Below are positions 54,591 through 63,262 of a stretch of DNA of 64,000 bases, in pieces. Under the pieces are notes generated by a model. The model saw nothing but the letters and a program-made list of their open reading frames with translations. It was not told the origin of the DNA and searched no databases. The DNA comes from JAQWBS01 sp047975765 (lineage in GTDB: Bacteria; Pseudomonadota; Alphaproteobacteria; RF32; CAG-239). Made by a program: the position numbers and the translations under genes. How positions within the stretch are numbered: position 1 is the stretch's first letter; each line of letters begins with the position of its first letter. The stretch spans positions 1-64,000 of the forward strand of contig JBKEEF010000012.1 of the NCBI GenBank assembly GCA_047975765.1. Direction: 5' to 3'.

Positions 54591-55766
54591 CATCTTAACC
54601 GCAAGTAAGGTAACCTCTCCATAATCAGGTTTTGAAACAATAAATCCCTTAACCGATGCCAAGCGAAGTTCATGACCCGCACGGGAAGAAGTGTTCTTTA
54701 CATCTAGACGTGTTGCTTTAAATTCATAACGTCCAGAAATGACAGGATAGCGATATGTTTGATATATTCCATTGTGACTATTTGACGTATAAGTCTCCTC
54801 ACCCAAAACAATCCAATCTCCAATGGCTTCATCTTCTTCATCAATTTTCCTTGCTGAAATTTGCCATTTAACAGACAAATTACCCATCGTTCCATTATCA
54901 TTTGCATAATAAAGTCCGCGTTGCAAAGCCATATCAACTTCAATGATATCAATTTCCGTTTCTTTCTGATTTAGAATAAAAGGTCCGCAAACATTGTCTT
55001 TCAAAAGCTCTTGCCCTGCAATTTCCATAGAAGTTACAACATCATCTCTAAAAAGATTATTTTGCTCATTAGGATTGATAATTTGATAAGTAATCTCTTC
55101 AAACGAACTGATTGGTGTGTCCTCAATTCTAATTTGCTCAATATCATATAAACCTTGTCCAATAGCATGTAGCTGAAAAACATATTGTTCATTATGCTCA
55201 TAGCTACTATATGGCTGACTGGCAAAATCTGGATAGACTAGATGCCTACCATAGATGACAGGAATTGGACTTCCTAATCTTGCTTGATTCCCCTGAGATT
55301 GCAAAGAATAAGTTGAACTTTGAGAGGACAATGACGAGGTCATACCATTCAAAGAAGCTTTTGGTGGGGGAACCAAGGCATTAATCAACATACTTCCACC
55401 GATGGAAACACCGGCTGCTGCAACGCCACCCCAAACCGCACCATAAGCAGCTCCAACCACGCCTCCAGTATAAACGGTTAGAACGACTAAAGCCACCATT
55501 AACACCACATTCAATGGATTTGAACTTTTGCCACCGCCGCCCAAAGGCAGTGTGATAAAACTGACAATAGACTCATCTGAAACTTTTTGATTCCAACTTT
55601 CTCGCAAGACTGCTGTGCCATTAATCAGACAAATAGTCGGCTGTGACAAATCAATCTTTTGACTTTTAATGATTTTATGAATGGTCAAGTCTTTTTGTTT
55701 TAAAGCATAGCTCAACCTCCCCTTGTTTGGTGAAAAAGGGTTTATAATCTGCGTAATGTAGGGCAT
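54522..55766 (-). CDS. TipJ-family phage tail tip protein, truncated
   Basis: 414 residues. The N-terminal 350 match host-specificity/TipJ proteins: GTAVLRESWNQKV, a Gly/Ala membrane-like stretch (about 85-130), RLGSPIPVIYGRHLVYPDFAS and the late SGRYEFKATRLDVKN. After VTLLAVKMRATQMNI the sequence turns into an unrelated hydrophobic end (VFCFNFVALYLLPF). Full proteins are normally much longer and carry receptor-binding domains, so host recognition is lost. It starts one base after the NlpC/P60 gene's stop. Confidence 0.8.
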   Translation of the reverse strand: MPYITQIINPFSPNKGRLSYALKQKDLTIHKIIKSQKIDLSQPTICLINGTAVLRESWNQKVSDESIVSFITLPLGGGGKSSNPLNVVLMVALVVLTVYTGGVVGAAYGAVWGGVAAAGVSIGGSMLINALVPPPKASLNGMTSSLSSQSSTYSLQSQGNQARLGSPIPVIYGRHLVYPDFASQPYSSYEHNEQYVFQLHAIGQGLYDIEQIRIEDTPISSFEEITYQIINPNEQNNLFRDDVVTSMEIAGQELLKDNVCGPFILNQKETEIDIIEVDMALQRGLYYANDNGTMGNLSVKWQISARKIDEEDEAIGDWIVLGEETYTSNSHNGIYQTYRYPVISGRYEFKATRLDVKNTSSRAGHELRLASVKGFIVSKPDYGEVTLLAVKMRATQMNILVFCFNFVALYLLPF

Positions 55767-56162
55767 TTATTTTACTCTATAAAAACTATCTAAAAACCAA
55801 CCGGAGAGATTTAAGGATTGGACATTTTGAAAAACTACGCCATGTTCACGAACGCAGTGTAAAATGCCACCACCATCAACCTCAACCCATAATCCAGCAT
55901 GAACAGGATTTTTAGCTTGCCGAAGCAAAACCACATCTCCATCTTGGGGAATTTCTACTTGAACAAAGGCTTTGAATGCTAAATCCTTATGAAAAGCAGA
56001 TAAAACATCCTTCAGATTATCTGGGTTAACATTCACCTGCGGAACCTTGATATTGTACTCCTGCTCCAAAACAAACCTCACGAATCCCCAACAGTCAAAA
56101 CTGTTCGGACCCTGTTCCCCTGCAACCCACGGCAACCCGATATACTTATTCGCAAAATGCAC
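55767..56162 (-). CDS. Phage tail NlpC/P60-family endopeptidase
   Basis: 131 residues. Catalytic Cys in NSFDCWGFVRFVL (about 20-32), DGDVVLLRQ and the catalytic His in NPVHAGLWV (about 86-94). Tail-associated NlpC/P60 enzymes (lambda K-like) cut peptidoglycan during entry or tail tip assembly. Directly upstream of the tail tip gene, the normal order in siphophages. A hairpin lies between it and the preceding gene. Confidence 0.9.
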   Translation of the reverse strand: MHFANKYIGLPWVAGEQGPNSFDCWGFVRFVLEQEYNIKVPQVNVNPDNLKDVLSAFHKDLAFKAFVQVEIPQDGDVVLLRQAKNPVHAGLWVEVDGGGILHCVREHGVVFQNVQSLNLSGWFLDSFYRVK

Positions 56163-56191
56163 AATTAAAATTCCTTTTAGGCAAAAGAAAA

Positions 56192-56207
56192 CCCCGCCAA
56201 AGCGGGG
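56192..56207 (-). terminator. GC-rich hairpin within the tail operon
   Basis: CCCCGC / GCGGGG with a CAAA loop, followed on the minus strand by TTTTCTTTT. It falls between the DUF1833 gene and the NlpC/P60 gene and may lower expression of the last two tail genes. Confidence 0.7.
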
Positions 56208-56287
56208 AAAGGAGTAACTAGAAATACTAATTCAATAACTCCTTAACTTGATCTAACTCACCAACTATTTTCATAAAATCACTGTAC

Positions 56288-56827
56288 CTACCTAGTTAAT
56301 CCTGCATATTTTTTTGCGGTGTAGTTTTCTCCGGGGAAGGATTTGTTGCCAATGTCCATCATTCGGGCGGTTGCCGTAATCTTGAACACGTCTGCCACAA
56401 TATTTGTAATCACCAAATTAATTGGAGGGTTCATTTGTGGACAAGACAGGTCATCAGAAAGATAAGGACGATAAGTCATTTCAATCATCTCCTGCCCTTC
56501 AACTGCTAAATCCAAATAAGCCATAATCTCCCTACTGACATTATCTAAGGTCAGGCTAATTTCAGGCAAAGGCGTTGTATTTACGGGCGGAAGCTCCAAG
56601 TCAAAAGCCATTGCTACAAATTCAACCTGTTGTCCTGCATCAAGGATCGCTGTATCTTCCAAAAAACAACAATGACTAACATGATCTCTCACAACTCTGA
56701 TTGCTGTCTTTTCTCCATTTTCATCAACAAATGAAGGATGGCGTAGTTCTAACGTGTGCAGTAAAACAACCTCACTCGGAGCAGAAGCATATGCCTCTTT
56801 CAAGGCTTCAGATAGTGTATTGTCCAT
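56288..56827 (-). CDS. DUF1833-like phage tail protein
   Basis: 179 residues. LSEALKEAYASAPSEVVLLH at the N-terminus, FVAMAFDLELPPV near 70 and LTLDNVSREIMAYLD near 92 match the layout of DUF1833, a family found between tail fibre and tail-tip genes of siphophages. Role in tail tip assembly is inferred from position. It follows the Gly-rich protein gene by 26 bases. Confidence 0.7.
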   Translation of the reverse strand: MDNTLSEALKEAYASAPSEVVLLHTLELRHPSFVDENGEKTAIRVVRDHVSHCCFLEDTAILDAGQQVEFVAMAFDLELPPVNTTPLPEISLTLDNVSREIMAYLDLAVEGQEMIEMTYRPYLSDDLSCPQMNPPINLVITNIVADVFKITATARMMDIGNKSFPGENYTAKKYAGLTR

Positions 56828-56853
56828 GATTTTTCCCTGATTTATATTTCAAT

Positions 56854-57546
56854 CTAAATATTAATTTTACCGACGAATGTTAATTTAATAATCCCATTAG
56901 CCCCATTTCCTCCAAAAGATTCTGATGCCGTAGTGCCAGCTCCTCCAGCCCCTGGTTTTGTGCCATGTCCTCCATGAGGAATTCCTCCTCCCGTTTCTGT
57001 TAATTTTGAATTAGCTCCTTTTGCCGGAGCATTCATATCTCCAGGACCGCCATTGTTTCCAGCGGCTCCTATAATTTTTGAAATAATAATTTCAGGCATA
57101 ATAAAATTATATGTTCCACCTGGAGCTACATTATTACGAACTGCACCAAACATCCCTCCACGTCCACCATTACAAACAACTATTCCACTAATTTGGCTAG
57201 CACCTCCCCATTCACCATCACTTCCGCCGATATTATAGCCATTGATGGTTGGTCCAGAACTAGTTCCTCCCTTACCAACGATCATACTAAGCGTTCTCGC
57301 TGTTTCAATCTTAATTTGACCTTTAAAGGCAGCACCACCACCTCCTCCACCGCCAGAAAACATACTTTTACTTGTTTTGCTGGCTTTTCCTGATTTTCCA
57401 CCGCCTCCTGAAATTTCTAACAAATAAATTCCCTGCTTTACAAAAACTGAGTAAGTTCCAGGAACACTACTTTCAAAAACAATCGAATTAATCGGAGGAA
57501 GATTTGATTTACCAATCAATCTTCTCAAAAACAAATCTCTTTTCAT
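56854..57546 (-). CDS. Glycine-rich phage tail-fibre-like protein
   Basis: 230 residues. From about residue 48 the sequence is built of Gly-rich turns (SGGGGKSGKAS, FSGGGGGGGAAFKGQ, IVGKGGTSS, GGHGTKPGAGGAG) and ends NGANGIIKLTFVGKI, a C-terminal strand typical of Gly-rich receptor-binding tips. In phage adhesins such polyglycine-II domains contact the host. It begins one base after the preceding gene's stop. Confidence 0.75.
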   Translation of the reverse strand: MKRDLFLRRLIGKSNLPPINSIVFESSVPGTYSVFVKQGIYLLEISGGGGKSGKASKTSKSMFSGGGGGGGAAFKGQIKIETARTLSMIVGKGGTSSGPTINGYNIGGSDGEWGGASQISGIVVCNGGRGGMFGAVRNNVAPGGTYNFIMPEIIISKIIGAAGNNGGPGDMNAPAKGANSKLTETGGGIPHGGHGTKPGAGGAGTTASESFGGNGANGIIKLTFVGKINI

Positions 57547-57547
57547 T

Positions 57548-58378
57548 TTAATATTCCACAGTGCTCACAAAAAACTTATCTAAAGAAGAAATATATTGGA
57601 TAGCCAACTGATAAATCTTACCCGTATTTAATGTCGGAACGACATCATCTGCATATAATAAATTTGTGGGAGCTCCAAATGTGATACCTGATGAATTAAT
57701 CTCTAATATAAGCAAACGAAACCAACCAATACGATCGTTTTTTGGTAAATTTATAAATGACAAACTAAATGCCCCCGTTAGAGAAAAGATATAATCTTCT
57801 TGTAAGCTCCAGTCTATTTCTAAAATGCCAGAAGTCTCTTCACGGAATACTATTGGATAGTTTACAAGATTAGCTTCGGTTTCAGCACGCCTTGCTTGCT
57901 CCGTTGCTAAAGCAATTTGATTTTCTCCCTCTCTTTTTATTTCTGAAATCTTATTGACTGTTTCTGCTTGAATTGCCCCAATCTGTGTATTTCCCTCCTG
58001 TTGTACTTCTGAAATAGAGATTGCTGTACTTGTTGCAATATTATTAAATGTTGTTTGAGATAGATCTTTTAAAACTTCCGTTTCATCACGAAAAGATTTT
58101 GTTTCCACATTCAAGGCTTCAAATATATCTCTCAATTCTTCAGATACTACTTTAGCAGCATTAGCTTCATCTCTGGCTTGTTGAGCCTCAGAGACAACAT
58201 CACTCACCCCTCCAGTGATTTCAAAACGAATATCTTTAAGCTGTTTGGCAACACTTGGAACTTTGCCGTTTTCTGTTTCAACTTCACAAGTTTCATTACC
58301 ATGGATAATCTTATGCCATTTCAGTCCATCTGCTTCTGCTTGAGTAACAGTTGACTGAAGCCTTTCTTCCATATTCAT
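57548..58378 (-). CDS. Phage tail protein with coiled-coil stalk
   Basis: 276 residues. Residues about 55-170 are heptad-like and Ala/Glu-rich (SEAQQARDEANAAKVVSEE, EGENQIALATEQARRAE), typical of a trimeric fibre stalk. The C-terminal 100 residues are strand-rich (LEIDWSLQEDYIFSLTGAF), resembling a tail-fibre head. It starts one base after the 58380-58859 gene. No family named with confidence. Confidence 0.65.
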   Translation of the reverse strand: MNMEERLQSTVTQAEADGLKWHKIIHGNETCEVETENGKVPSVAKQLKDIRFEITGGVSDVVSEAQQARDEANAAKVVSEELRDIFEALNVETKSFRDETEVLKDLSQTTFNNIATSTAISISEVQQEGNTQIGAIQAETVNKISEIKREGENQIALATEQARRAETEANLVNYPIVFREETSGILEIDWSLQEDYIFSLTGAFSLSFINLPKNDRIGWFRLLILEINSSGITFGAPTNLLYADDVVPTLNTGKIYQLAIQYISSLDKFFVSTVEY

Positions 58379-58379
58379 C

Positions 58380-58859
58380 TTAAAAATCCTTTATTATTAC
58401 GGGGCAAATATTATGAACAAAATTATGCAGATGATTGACGGCTATTGTTAGTCTATCAAAATCGCAATCCAATAAAATACCAAGAGCTCCCTCTGAAAGT
58501 GTTGGACGGTCACGAATCTCTAGCTCAGAAGAAACTGACCATAATATTCCATTCAAAAGGGCTGCTTCAAATTGTTTTGTAAACCTTGCTTCCTGCTCAA
58601 TTAAGCCTAAACCACCCAACAACTTGATATAAAACCATTCAGCTCCTTCTTTTGCATAAAATTTATACCACGCTTCAAAAAGAGAAAATTGCCCACGATT
58701 CATCACCCATTTTACACTTATTTTGCTTGGGGTTTGCGTATATCTCCGCCTTTGTCGGGCAGGACCAGCTTCCATATCCGTCCTAACGATTGCTTCATCA
58801 GGACGAATCAAATATCCTTCTACTGTCGGATATGGCAAATGTGTTGGAAAAGATATCAT
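58380..58859 (-). CDS. Phage minor tail protein, unknown family
   Basis: 159 residues. PTVEGYLIRPDEAIVRTDME, then ARQRRRYTQTPSKISVKW and the FSLFEAWYKFYAKEGAEWFY block recall small tail proteins located after the tape measure in siphophage modules. It overlaps the tape-measure stop by four bases (ATGA). Function inferred from position. Confidence 0.65.
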   Translation of the reverse strand: MISFPTHLPYPTVEGYLIRPDEAIVRTDMEAGPARQRRRYTQTPSKISVKWVMNRGQFSLFEAWYKFYAKEGAEWFYIKLLGGLGLIEQEARFTKQFEAALLNGILWSVSSELEIRDRPTLSEGALGILLDCDFDRLTIAVNHLHNFVHNICPVIIKDF

Positions 58860-61480
58860 CTATAACTCCCCATTGCTGGATTAAGGGCATATCTTTGCTC
58901 CAAGAGAGGCGCTAATCCTTCACCTCTTCCAATATTTCTGCCAATTGTGTTTTCTATCTGCTCAATCATAATATTCAAAGACACATTACCATTGGCATCT
59001 TGTGTTGATCTGGCTTCTGCTTTTGTTCCTTGTGCCCTATTTATCACATTTACCTTAACCATAACCTGATTTTTACTATTTAGCTCTGTTCCCAAGGCTT
59101 GCATTTGTCCTTGTGTGAACACAGCTTCGCCTCTTTGTGCAATAATTGGGATTTCATTACCGACCAAACCACCCGTGTGATATTTTTGTGCGCCTGTAAA
59201 GACATCTGGATTGACCGTTTTAACCGAGAGATGATCCGAACCAATTACCCCTCCACTATGAGCAGTTGGCATTGGAATTCCCATTGCTCCCATCATTCCG
59301 CCCATCAATGGCCTAATCACAGCATATTGTACTGCCATTCTCACCATCTCTTGCAAAATAGAATTAACTAAATCGGCAAAACTAGCTTTTCCTGTCATCA
59401 CAAAAGTAACTAATGTATCTTCCATTGACTTAAAAGAACTTTTTACAAATCCCTCTGCCATCTTCGCTGTATCTGACATTTCTGAATAAGTACTCTGCAT
59501 CCCACGTTTTATTCCATCATCCCACCCTTTGGAACTCTGCAAAGCCGTTTCATTCGCCTTTTTTAGCATTTCATCATAAATCAGGCTAATTTGTGATTTA
59601 AAATTTTCATATCCTGCTTTCGTTTCATCTAAATGTTTAAGAGCATTATTTTTCCATTCCTCTGCTTTTTGAGTGGCTTGCTCATAAGGCGTTTGAAGTT
59701 CAAAAATATGTTTTTTGATTTCTTCAATATTTTTCTTATATTCTGTCGTATCAACCTTCGGAAGGCTTACTGTTCCCCCGACTTCAGAAGCTTGAGGACG
59801 AAGTTCTGGGGTTTCAATATACTTAAGCTCTTCTTGTGCTTGATACATATCTTGTTTGGCAGCTTTAAGTAATAAAAGCTTTTCCTGAATAGCATCAGCT
59901 TGTGGCTTGAAATCAGGATATTCTGCAGCTAAATCCCAAACCTTTTGTTGATATTCCGTAAAATCAATACGAGATTTTCTTAAAACCTCCGCATTATCTT
60001 TCGCAAAGACCTCGTAGTCTTTCAAAAGTGCATTCGGCGTATGACGCACGCCAAAAGAAAGCCCTCCTGTTTTCTTTATTTCTTCATTTAAATCTTCAAC
60101 ATTTCTTGTTGCTATTTTCAGCTTATACCCCCACTCGGCCAATGCTTCATTTTTGCTATTCATTCCAAACATATGATCCGCCGATTTTGAGGTTGCTTCT
60201 AACTCAATTTGTAGCTTCTTTAAGGTTTCAGCATGATCACCAGCGGCTCTTTTAGCAACATCATGACTTTCTACCAATTTATAAATGGCCACTCCTGTCA
60301 AAATTGCCAAACCCGCAGGACCACCAATTAGTGCTAATGCTCCTTTCAAAACACCCGCAGCAACAGCCGTTAATCCCATTTGAATTGCCGCTACTTTAGA
60401 AATTTGTGACATCATCAAAATTCCGGCAACGGCAGACTTTGCTGACAAACTCATACTGACAATTGCCATATTCAAATAAGTTAAACTCCCTGACAATAAT
60501 GTTATGCCACCCATTATTGCTGACGAGCCAAGCCTTGTTGCCAACAGGGTCAAAAAAACATCTGCATGCTCGGCTAAAGATAAAAAAGCTTTTCCTGCTA
60601 TCTGTACTGCTGCAGTTAAAACACTTCCAATTGTTTTGGAGGTTGTCAAAGTCTTTGCCAAAAGTTCGTCAAATCCCTTTAGAATTTCTTTAACTGCTTT
60701 ATTAAGCCCTGACTCCCCAATCGTTCTGGAAACTTTTGCTAGGCTGTCTTCAATATTAGAGAGAACGCCTCCCATCGTATCCATTTGTTCAGTCATTGCA
60801 CCAGCAAACTTAACCTCTCCTATGGAACGAAGATAAGCTTCAATCTCTGGAGCATTTTTGCCAACTTCTGTTGTCATTCCCTGAAAAATAAACTTTACTT
60901 TTTCTCCTTCTGTCTTTGCTTTTATCCCGAATGTTTTTAACCTTTCAAACTCTCCAACCGTTGCTGAAGAAACCGCTCCGGTAAACTCCAAAATTGTCTT
61001 ACCAAAGGCTGAAGCCGTATTTCCATAAGAGGTCAAAGCTTGAACAGATGGATCTAACCCCATCGCTTTTAAACGGATGAAAGCTTCAACAATCTCATCT
61101 AGCTGATATGGTGTGTCTAGTGCAAATTGCTCAATCATTGCAAAAGCCTTTTGAGCTTCAATCGTTGATCCCGTGACTGTCTTAAGAGATCCCGACAATT
61201 GTTCAAATTCACGGTTTGTTGACAAGATCGTTCCAAAAATAGATTTTAAGCCTCTAAGTCCAAGATAAGCACCTGCCAATCCTGCTGCTTGTTTCAAAAC
61301 ATTATTAAAAGCCTTTGCTGTTGTATCAAGTGCCTTCAAATTATCATTAGCAGGCGTGATAACTTCAGTAATTCTTCTAAATGCTTTAACGCCATCATTA
61401 CCAAGCAGATTGAATTCCTGCCGAACCTTATCGCCACCCACCGCCTCAAGCCTGATTGATAATTTCTTCGCCGCTGTCAT
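58856..61480 (-). CDS. Phage tail tape measure protein
   Basis: 874 residues from ATG 61480; the frame upstream to 61504 crosses the T-tract of a terminator, so it is not coding. Features: an N-terminal TP901-like core (SGSLKTVTGSTIEAQKAF, DTPYQLDEIVEAFIRLKAMG), hydrophobic helices near 310-400, coiled-coil stretches, and a C-terminal domain with GGVIGSDHLS and FTQGQMQALG. It sets tail length and helps genome passage. Transcription must restart or read through the AbiE terminator just upstream. Confidence 0.9.
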   Translation of the reverse strand: MTAAKKLSIRLEAVGGDKVRQEFNLLGNDGVKAFRRITEVITPANDNLKALDTTAKAFNNVLKQAAGLAGAYLGLRGLKSIFGTILSTNREFEQLSGSLKTVTGSTIEAQKAFAMIEQFALDTPYQLDEIVEAFIRLKAMGLDPSVQALTSYGNTASAFGKTILEFTGAVSSATVGEFERLKTFGIKAKTEGEKVKFIFQGMTTEVGKNAPEIEAYLRSIGEVKFAGAMTEQMDTMGGVLSNIEDSLAKVSRTIGESGLNKAVKEILKGFDELLAKTLTTSKTIGSVLTAAVQIAGKAFLSLAEHADVFLTLLATRLGSSAIMGGITLLSGSLTYLNMAIVSMSLSAKSAVAGILMMSQISKVAAIQMGLTAVAAGVLKGALALIGGPAGLAILTGVAIYKLVESHDVAKRAAGDHAETLKKLQIELEATSKSADHMFGMNSKNEALAEWGYKLKIATRNVEDLNEEIKKTGGLSFGVRHTPNALLKDYEVFAKDNAEVLRKSRIDFTEYQQKVWDLAAEYPDFKPQADAIQEKLLLLKAAKQDMYQAQEELKYIETPELRPQASEVGGTVSLPKVDTTEYKKNIEEIKKHIFELQTPYEQATQKAEEWKNNALKHLDETKAGYENFKSQISLIYDEMLKKANETALQSSKGWDDGIKRGMQSTYSEMSDTAKMAEGFVKSSFKSMEDTLVTFVMTGKASFADLVNSILQEMVRMAVQYAVIRPLMGGMMGAMGIPMPTAHSGGVIGSDHLSVKTVNPDVFTGAQKYHTGGLVGNEIPIIAQRGEAVFTQGQMQALGTELNSKNQVMVKVNVINRAQGTKAEARSTQDANGNVSLNIMIEQIENTIGRNIGRGEGLAPLLEQRYALNPAMGSYR

Positions 61481-61493
61481 CTTATTTTTTCCA

Positions 61494-61525
61494 TAAAAAA
61501 ACACCCCAACAAAATGTTAGGGTGT
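61494..61525 (-). terminator. Terminator of the AbiE cassette
   Basis: ACACCCCAACA / TGTTAGGGTGT with one bulged base (about 61501-61525). On the minus strand it is followed by a T run. It lies between the AbiEii-like gene (stop 61546) and the tape measure start (61480). Confidence 0.8.
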
Positions 61526-61545
61526 ATAATATAAATGATAGTTCT

Positions 61546-62463
61546 TTATCTGATAAATAACTTACAAAGCTCTTCATAATTTTGCAAAGCTTTGTCAAAA
61601 GTTACTTCAGGTTCAGATGAATATGACATTGTGGAAACATATTTTTCATATTCTTCCTTATAAAGCTTATCCGTCTTTAATGTTAGGATAGTCTTATTAA
61701 TAAAATCTATGAGACTAATATCTCTATTTTTGTTACCGCGAACCTTATCAATCTCATAAATTTGTTCAACTAATCTCTTAAACTCGGGTTCATTGTTAAT
61801 TAAAGGATATAAAGCACTGAGGTCATACAAATGACGTATCAGGGCTGGATCATTGAACATATGATTAAAAGGTCGTGAACGATCTTTTATATCAATACGC
61901 CACATTAAGGCACTAAACTTATTTGCAGCCGTTTCAATAGCTGAAATACAGTCTATTCCAATTTTTGGACAACCTTCAATATATTCTCCAACAAACGAAT
62001 TAATTTCTTTCTTGATTGGTTCTAAATATGTTGATTTAAAACTTAATTCTAATTTTAAATTATTTCTCAAGGAATTATCCAAGTCAAATTCCTTTGGATA
62101 ATTTATATAAAAACTAGTGAATTTATTCTTATCTTTGGATTTAATGCTATCCATCTCAACATTTAGAACATCTGTTGCATTAATTTTCTCTATCAAATTA
62201 TCTCTATACTGTCCTCTCGCTGCTCGATTAGAATCTTTTATTCCAATTATTGAAAAATCAACATCTTCCGAGAATCTATGAATGAGATTATATCCCTTTG
62301 ATAAGGACGTTCCACCAGCAAAAACAGCTTTAATGTTATCCTTATTCAGGGACAAGATAACTTGTAATACGAGAACTAAGTACCAATCCTTTTCAATATA
62401 AGAAGGAGCAATGCCTGTTTCTGCATAAATATCATCAATAATTTGTTTGGTTAACTGTTTCAT
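61546..62463 (-). CDS. AbiEii/AbiGii-type nucleotidyltransferase toxin
   Basis: 305 residues from the ATG at 62463, preceded by AGGATC; an earlier in-frame start overlaps more of the antitoxin. IEKDWYLV (23-30), GGTSLSKGYN (50-59) and RFSEDVDF (63-70) are the hallmark AbiEii blocks, with the GG(T)S and D-x-D nucleotidyltransferase residues. AbiEii toxins are reported to modify tRNA or other targets and block growth, giving phage abortive infection. It overlaps the antitoxin gene by 29 bases and has its own terminator. Confidence 0.9.
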   Translation of the reverse strand: MKQLTKQIIDDIYAETGIAPSYIEKDWYLVLVLQVILSLNKDNIKAVFAGGTSLSKGYNLIHRFSEDVDFSIIGIKDSNRAARGQYRDNLIEKINATDVLNVEMDSIKSKDKNKFTSFYINYPKEFDLDNSLRNNLKLELSFKSTYLEPIKKEINSFVGEYIEGCPKIGIDCISAIETAANKFSALMWRIDIKDRSRPFNHMFNDPALIRHLYDLSALYPLINNEPEFKRLVEQIYEIDKVRGNKNRDISLIDFINKTILTLKTDKLYKEEYEKYVSTMSYSSEPEVTFDKALQNYEELCKLFIR

Positions 62464-62860
62464 ATCTGATCCTAACTTTTCCAAAAACAATATTGCGAGA
62501 TATTCTCTTATTAACACCTATAATAGAAGTATTTGGCACTTGTGTTGTTAAGCGTTCATTATAAGCACGCTCTGCCTGTGTTTGTAGCACCTCTACACCA
62601 AGTTTCTGCATCGTTATTATTGCCACAGTACGTAAGTTATCTTGTGGAACATAGCCTTTTGAAACAACAGAAAGACGAGCTTTACTATATACACCTTTAC
62701 CAACACGCAATAAAATGTTCTCTTGCATTAGCTTTCTTAAGGCTCTCAAAATTTGATCACGACCAGATAAGTCTGCAAAATCCTTAACAAGAAAAACTGT
62801 TTCCTTGCTCTTTTTTACTCTATACTGTATTTTATCTTTCAGTGTTAACAGCCTAGTCAT
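62435..62860 (-). CDS. AbiEi-type antitoxin (DUF6088-like)
   Basis: 141 residues from ATG 62860 with AGAGG upstream. The N-terminal helix-turn-helix part is VKKSKETVFLVKDFADLSGR (about 13-32), followed by the wing VGKGVYSKARLSVV. The C-terminal part reads QTQAERAYNERLTTQVPNTS, as in AbiEi/DUF6088 partners. These proteins repress the cassette and neutralise AbiEii. Toxin and antitoxin are translationally coupled. Confidence 0.85.
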   Translation of the reverse strand: MTRLLTLKDKIQYRVKKSKETVFLVKDFADLSGRDQILRALRKLMQENILLRVGKGVYSKARLSVVSKGYVPQDNLRTVAIITMQKLGVEVLQTQAERAYNERLTTQVPNTSIIGVNKRISRNIVFGKVRIRYETVNQTNY

Positions 62861-62900
62861 TTTAACCTCTATTACAAAAACACGACAACTTAATAAACAA

Positions 62901-62929
62901 TAAATATCACACCAATCATTAACTGTCAA
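62901..62929 (-). promoter_or_regulatory. Promoter of the AbiE cassette
   Basis: On the minus strand a perfect -35 box TTGACA (62924-62929), a 17-base spacer and -10 box TATTTA (62901-62906). It lies 41 bases before the antitoxin ATG, ideal for driving the cassette independently. Confidence 0.7.
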
Positions 62930-62965
62930 TAGATATAGACACATCATTAACAATAGATGAAAATA

Positions 62966-63262
62966 TTATTTTGCATCGTTCTCACTATTAATCACCTCTT
63001 TAATAGCTTGTATACCTACTGGGAGGAGCTGTGCCATTAGTTCCATATTAAACCCTAAGTGATCCGCCAATATGAGCGCTTGTGTCAAATCTGGTTCTGA
63101 TAACTTTTGTAAGACCTCCCAAGCTTGCTGGCCTATATCTGTTTTTAGCGCTGTTGTGTTATAATGGCACTTTGCGAGTGGGCAGAAGAACCCTTCTTTT
63201 CCACATCCTTGACAGTAGCTTCTTCCGTCACCAAAGTGCCATCTAGCACGGAAGTAGAGGCG
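62966..63262 (-). CDS. Tail assembly chaperone -1 frameshift extension (GpT-like part)
   Basis: The -1 frame continues for 98 residues from the slippery heptamer at 63262-63268 to a stop at 62966, so the fusion would be 239 residues. Residues just after the shift read RLYFRARWHFGDGRSYCQGC, with a second Cys pair in FFCPLAKC, a small zinc-ribbon-like pattern. The remainder (WEVLQKLSEPDLTQAL) is helical. This parallels the lambda G/GT fusion protein, which links tape measure and tail tube. No independent ribosome site seen. Confidence 0.75.
   Translation of the reverse strand, partial: RLYFRARWHFGDGRSYCQGCGKEGFFCPLAKCHYNTTALKTDIGQQAWEVLQKLSEPDLTQALILADHLGFNMELMAQLLPVGIQAIKEVINSENDAK

Noticed and set aside
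61481..61504. Upstream start of the tape measure gene
   Set aside because: These bases overlap the T tract of the AbiE terminator; the ATG at 61480 fits the family start.
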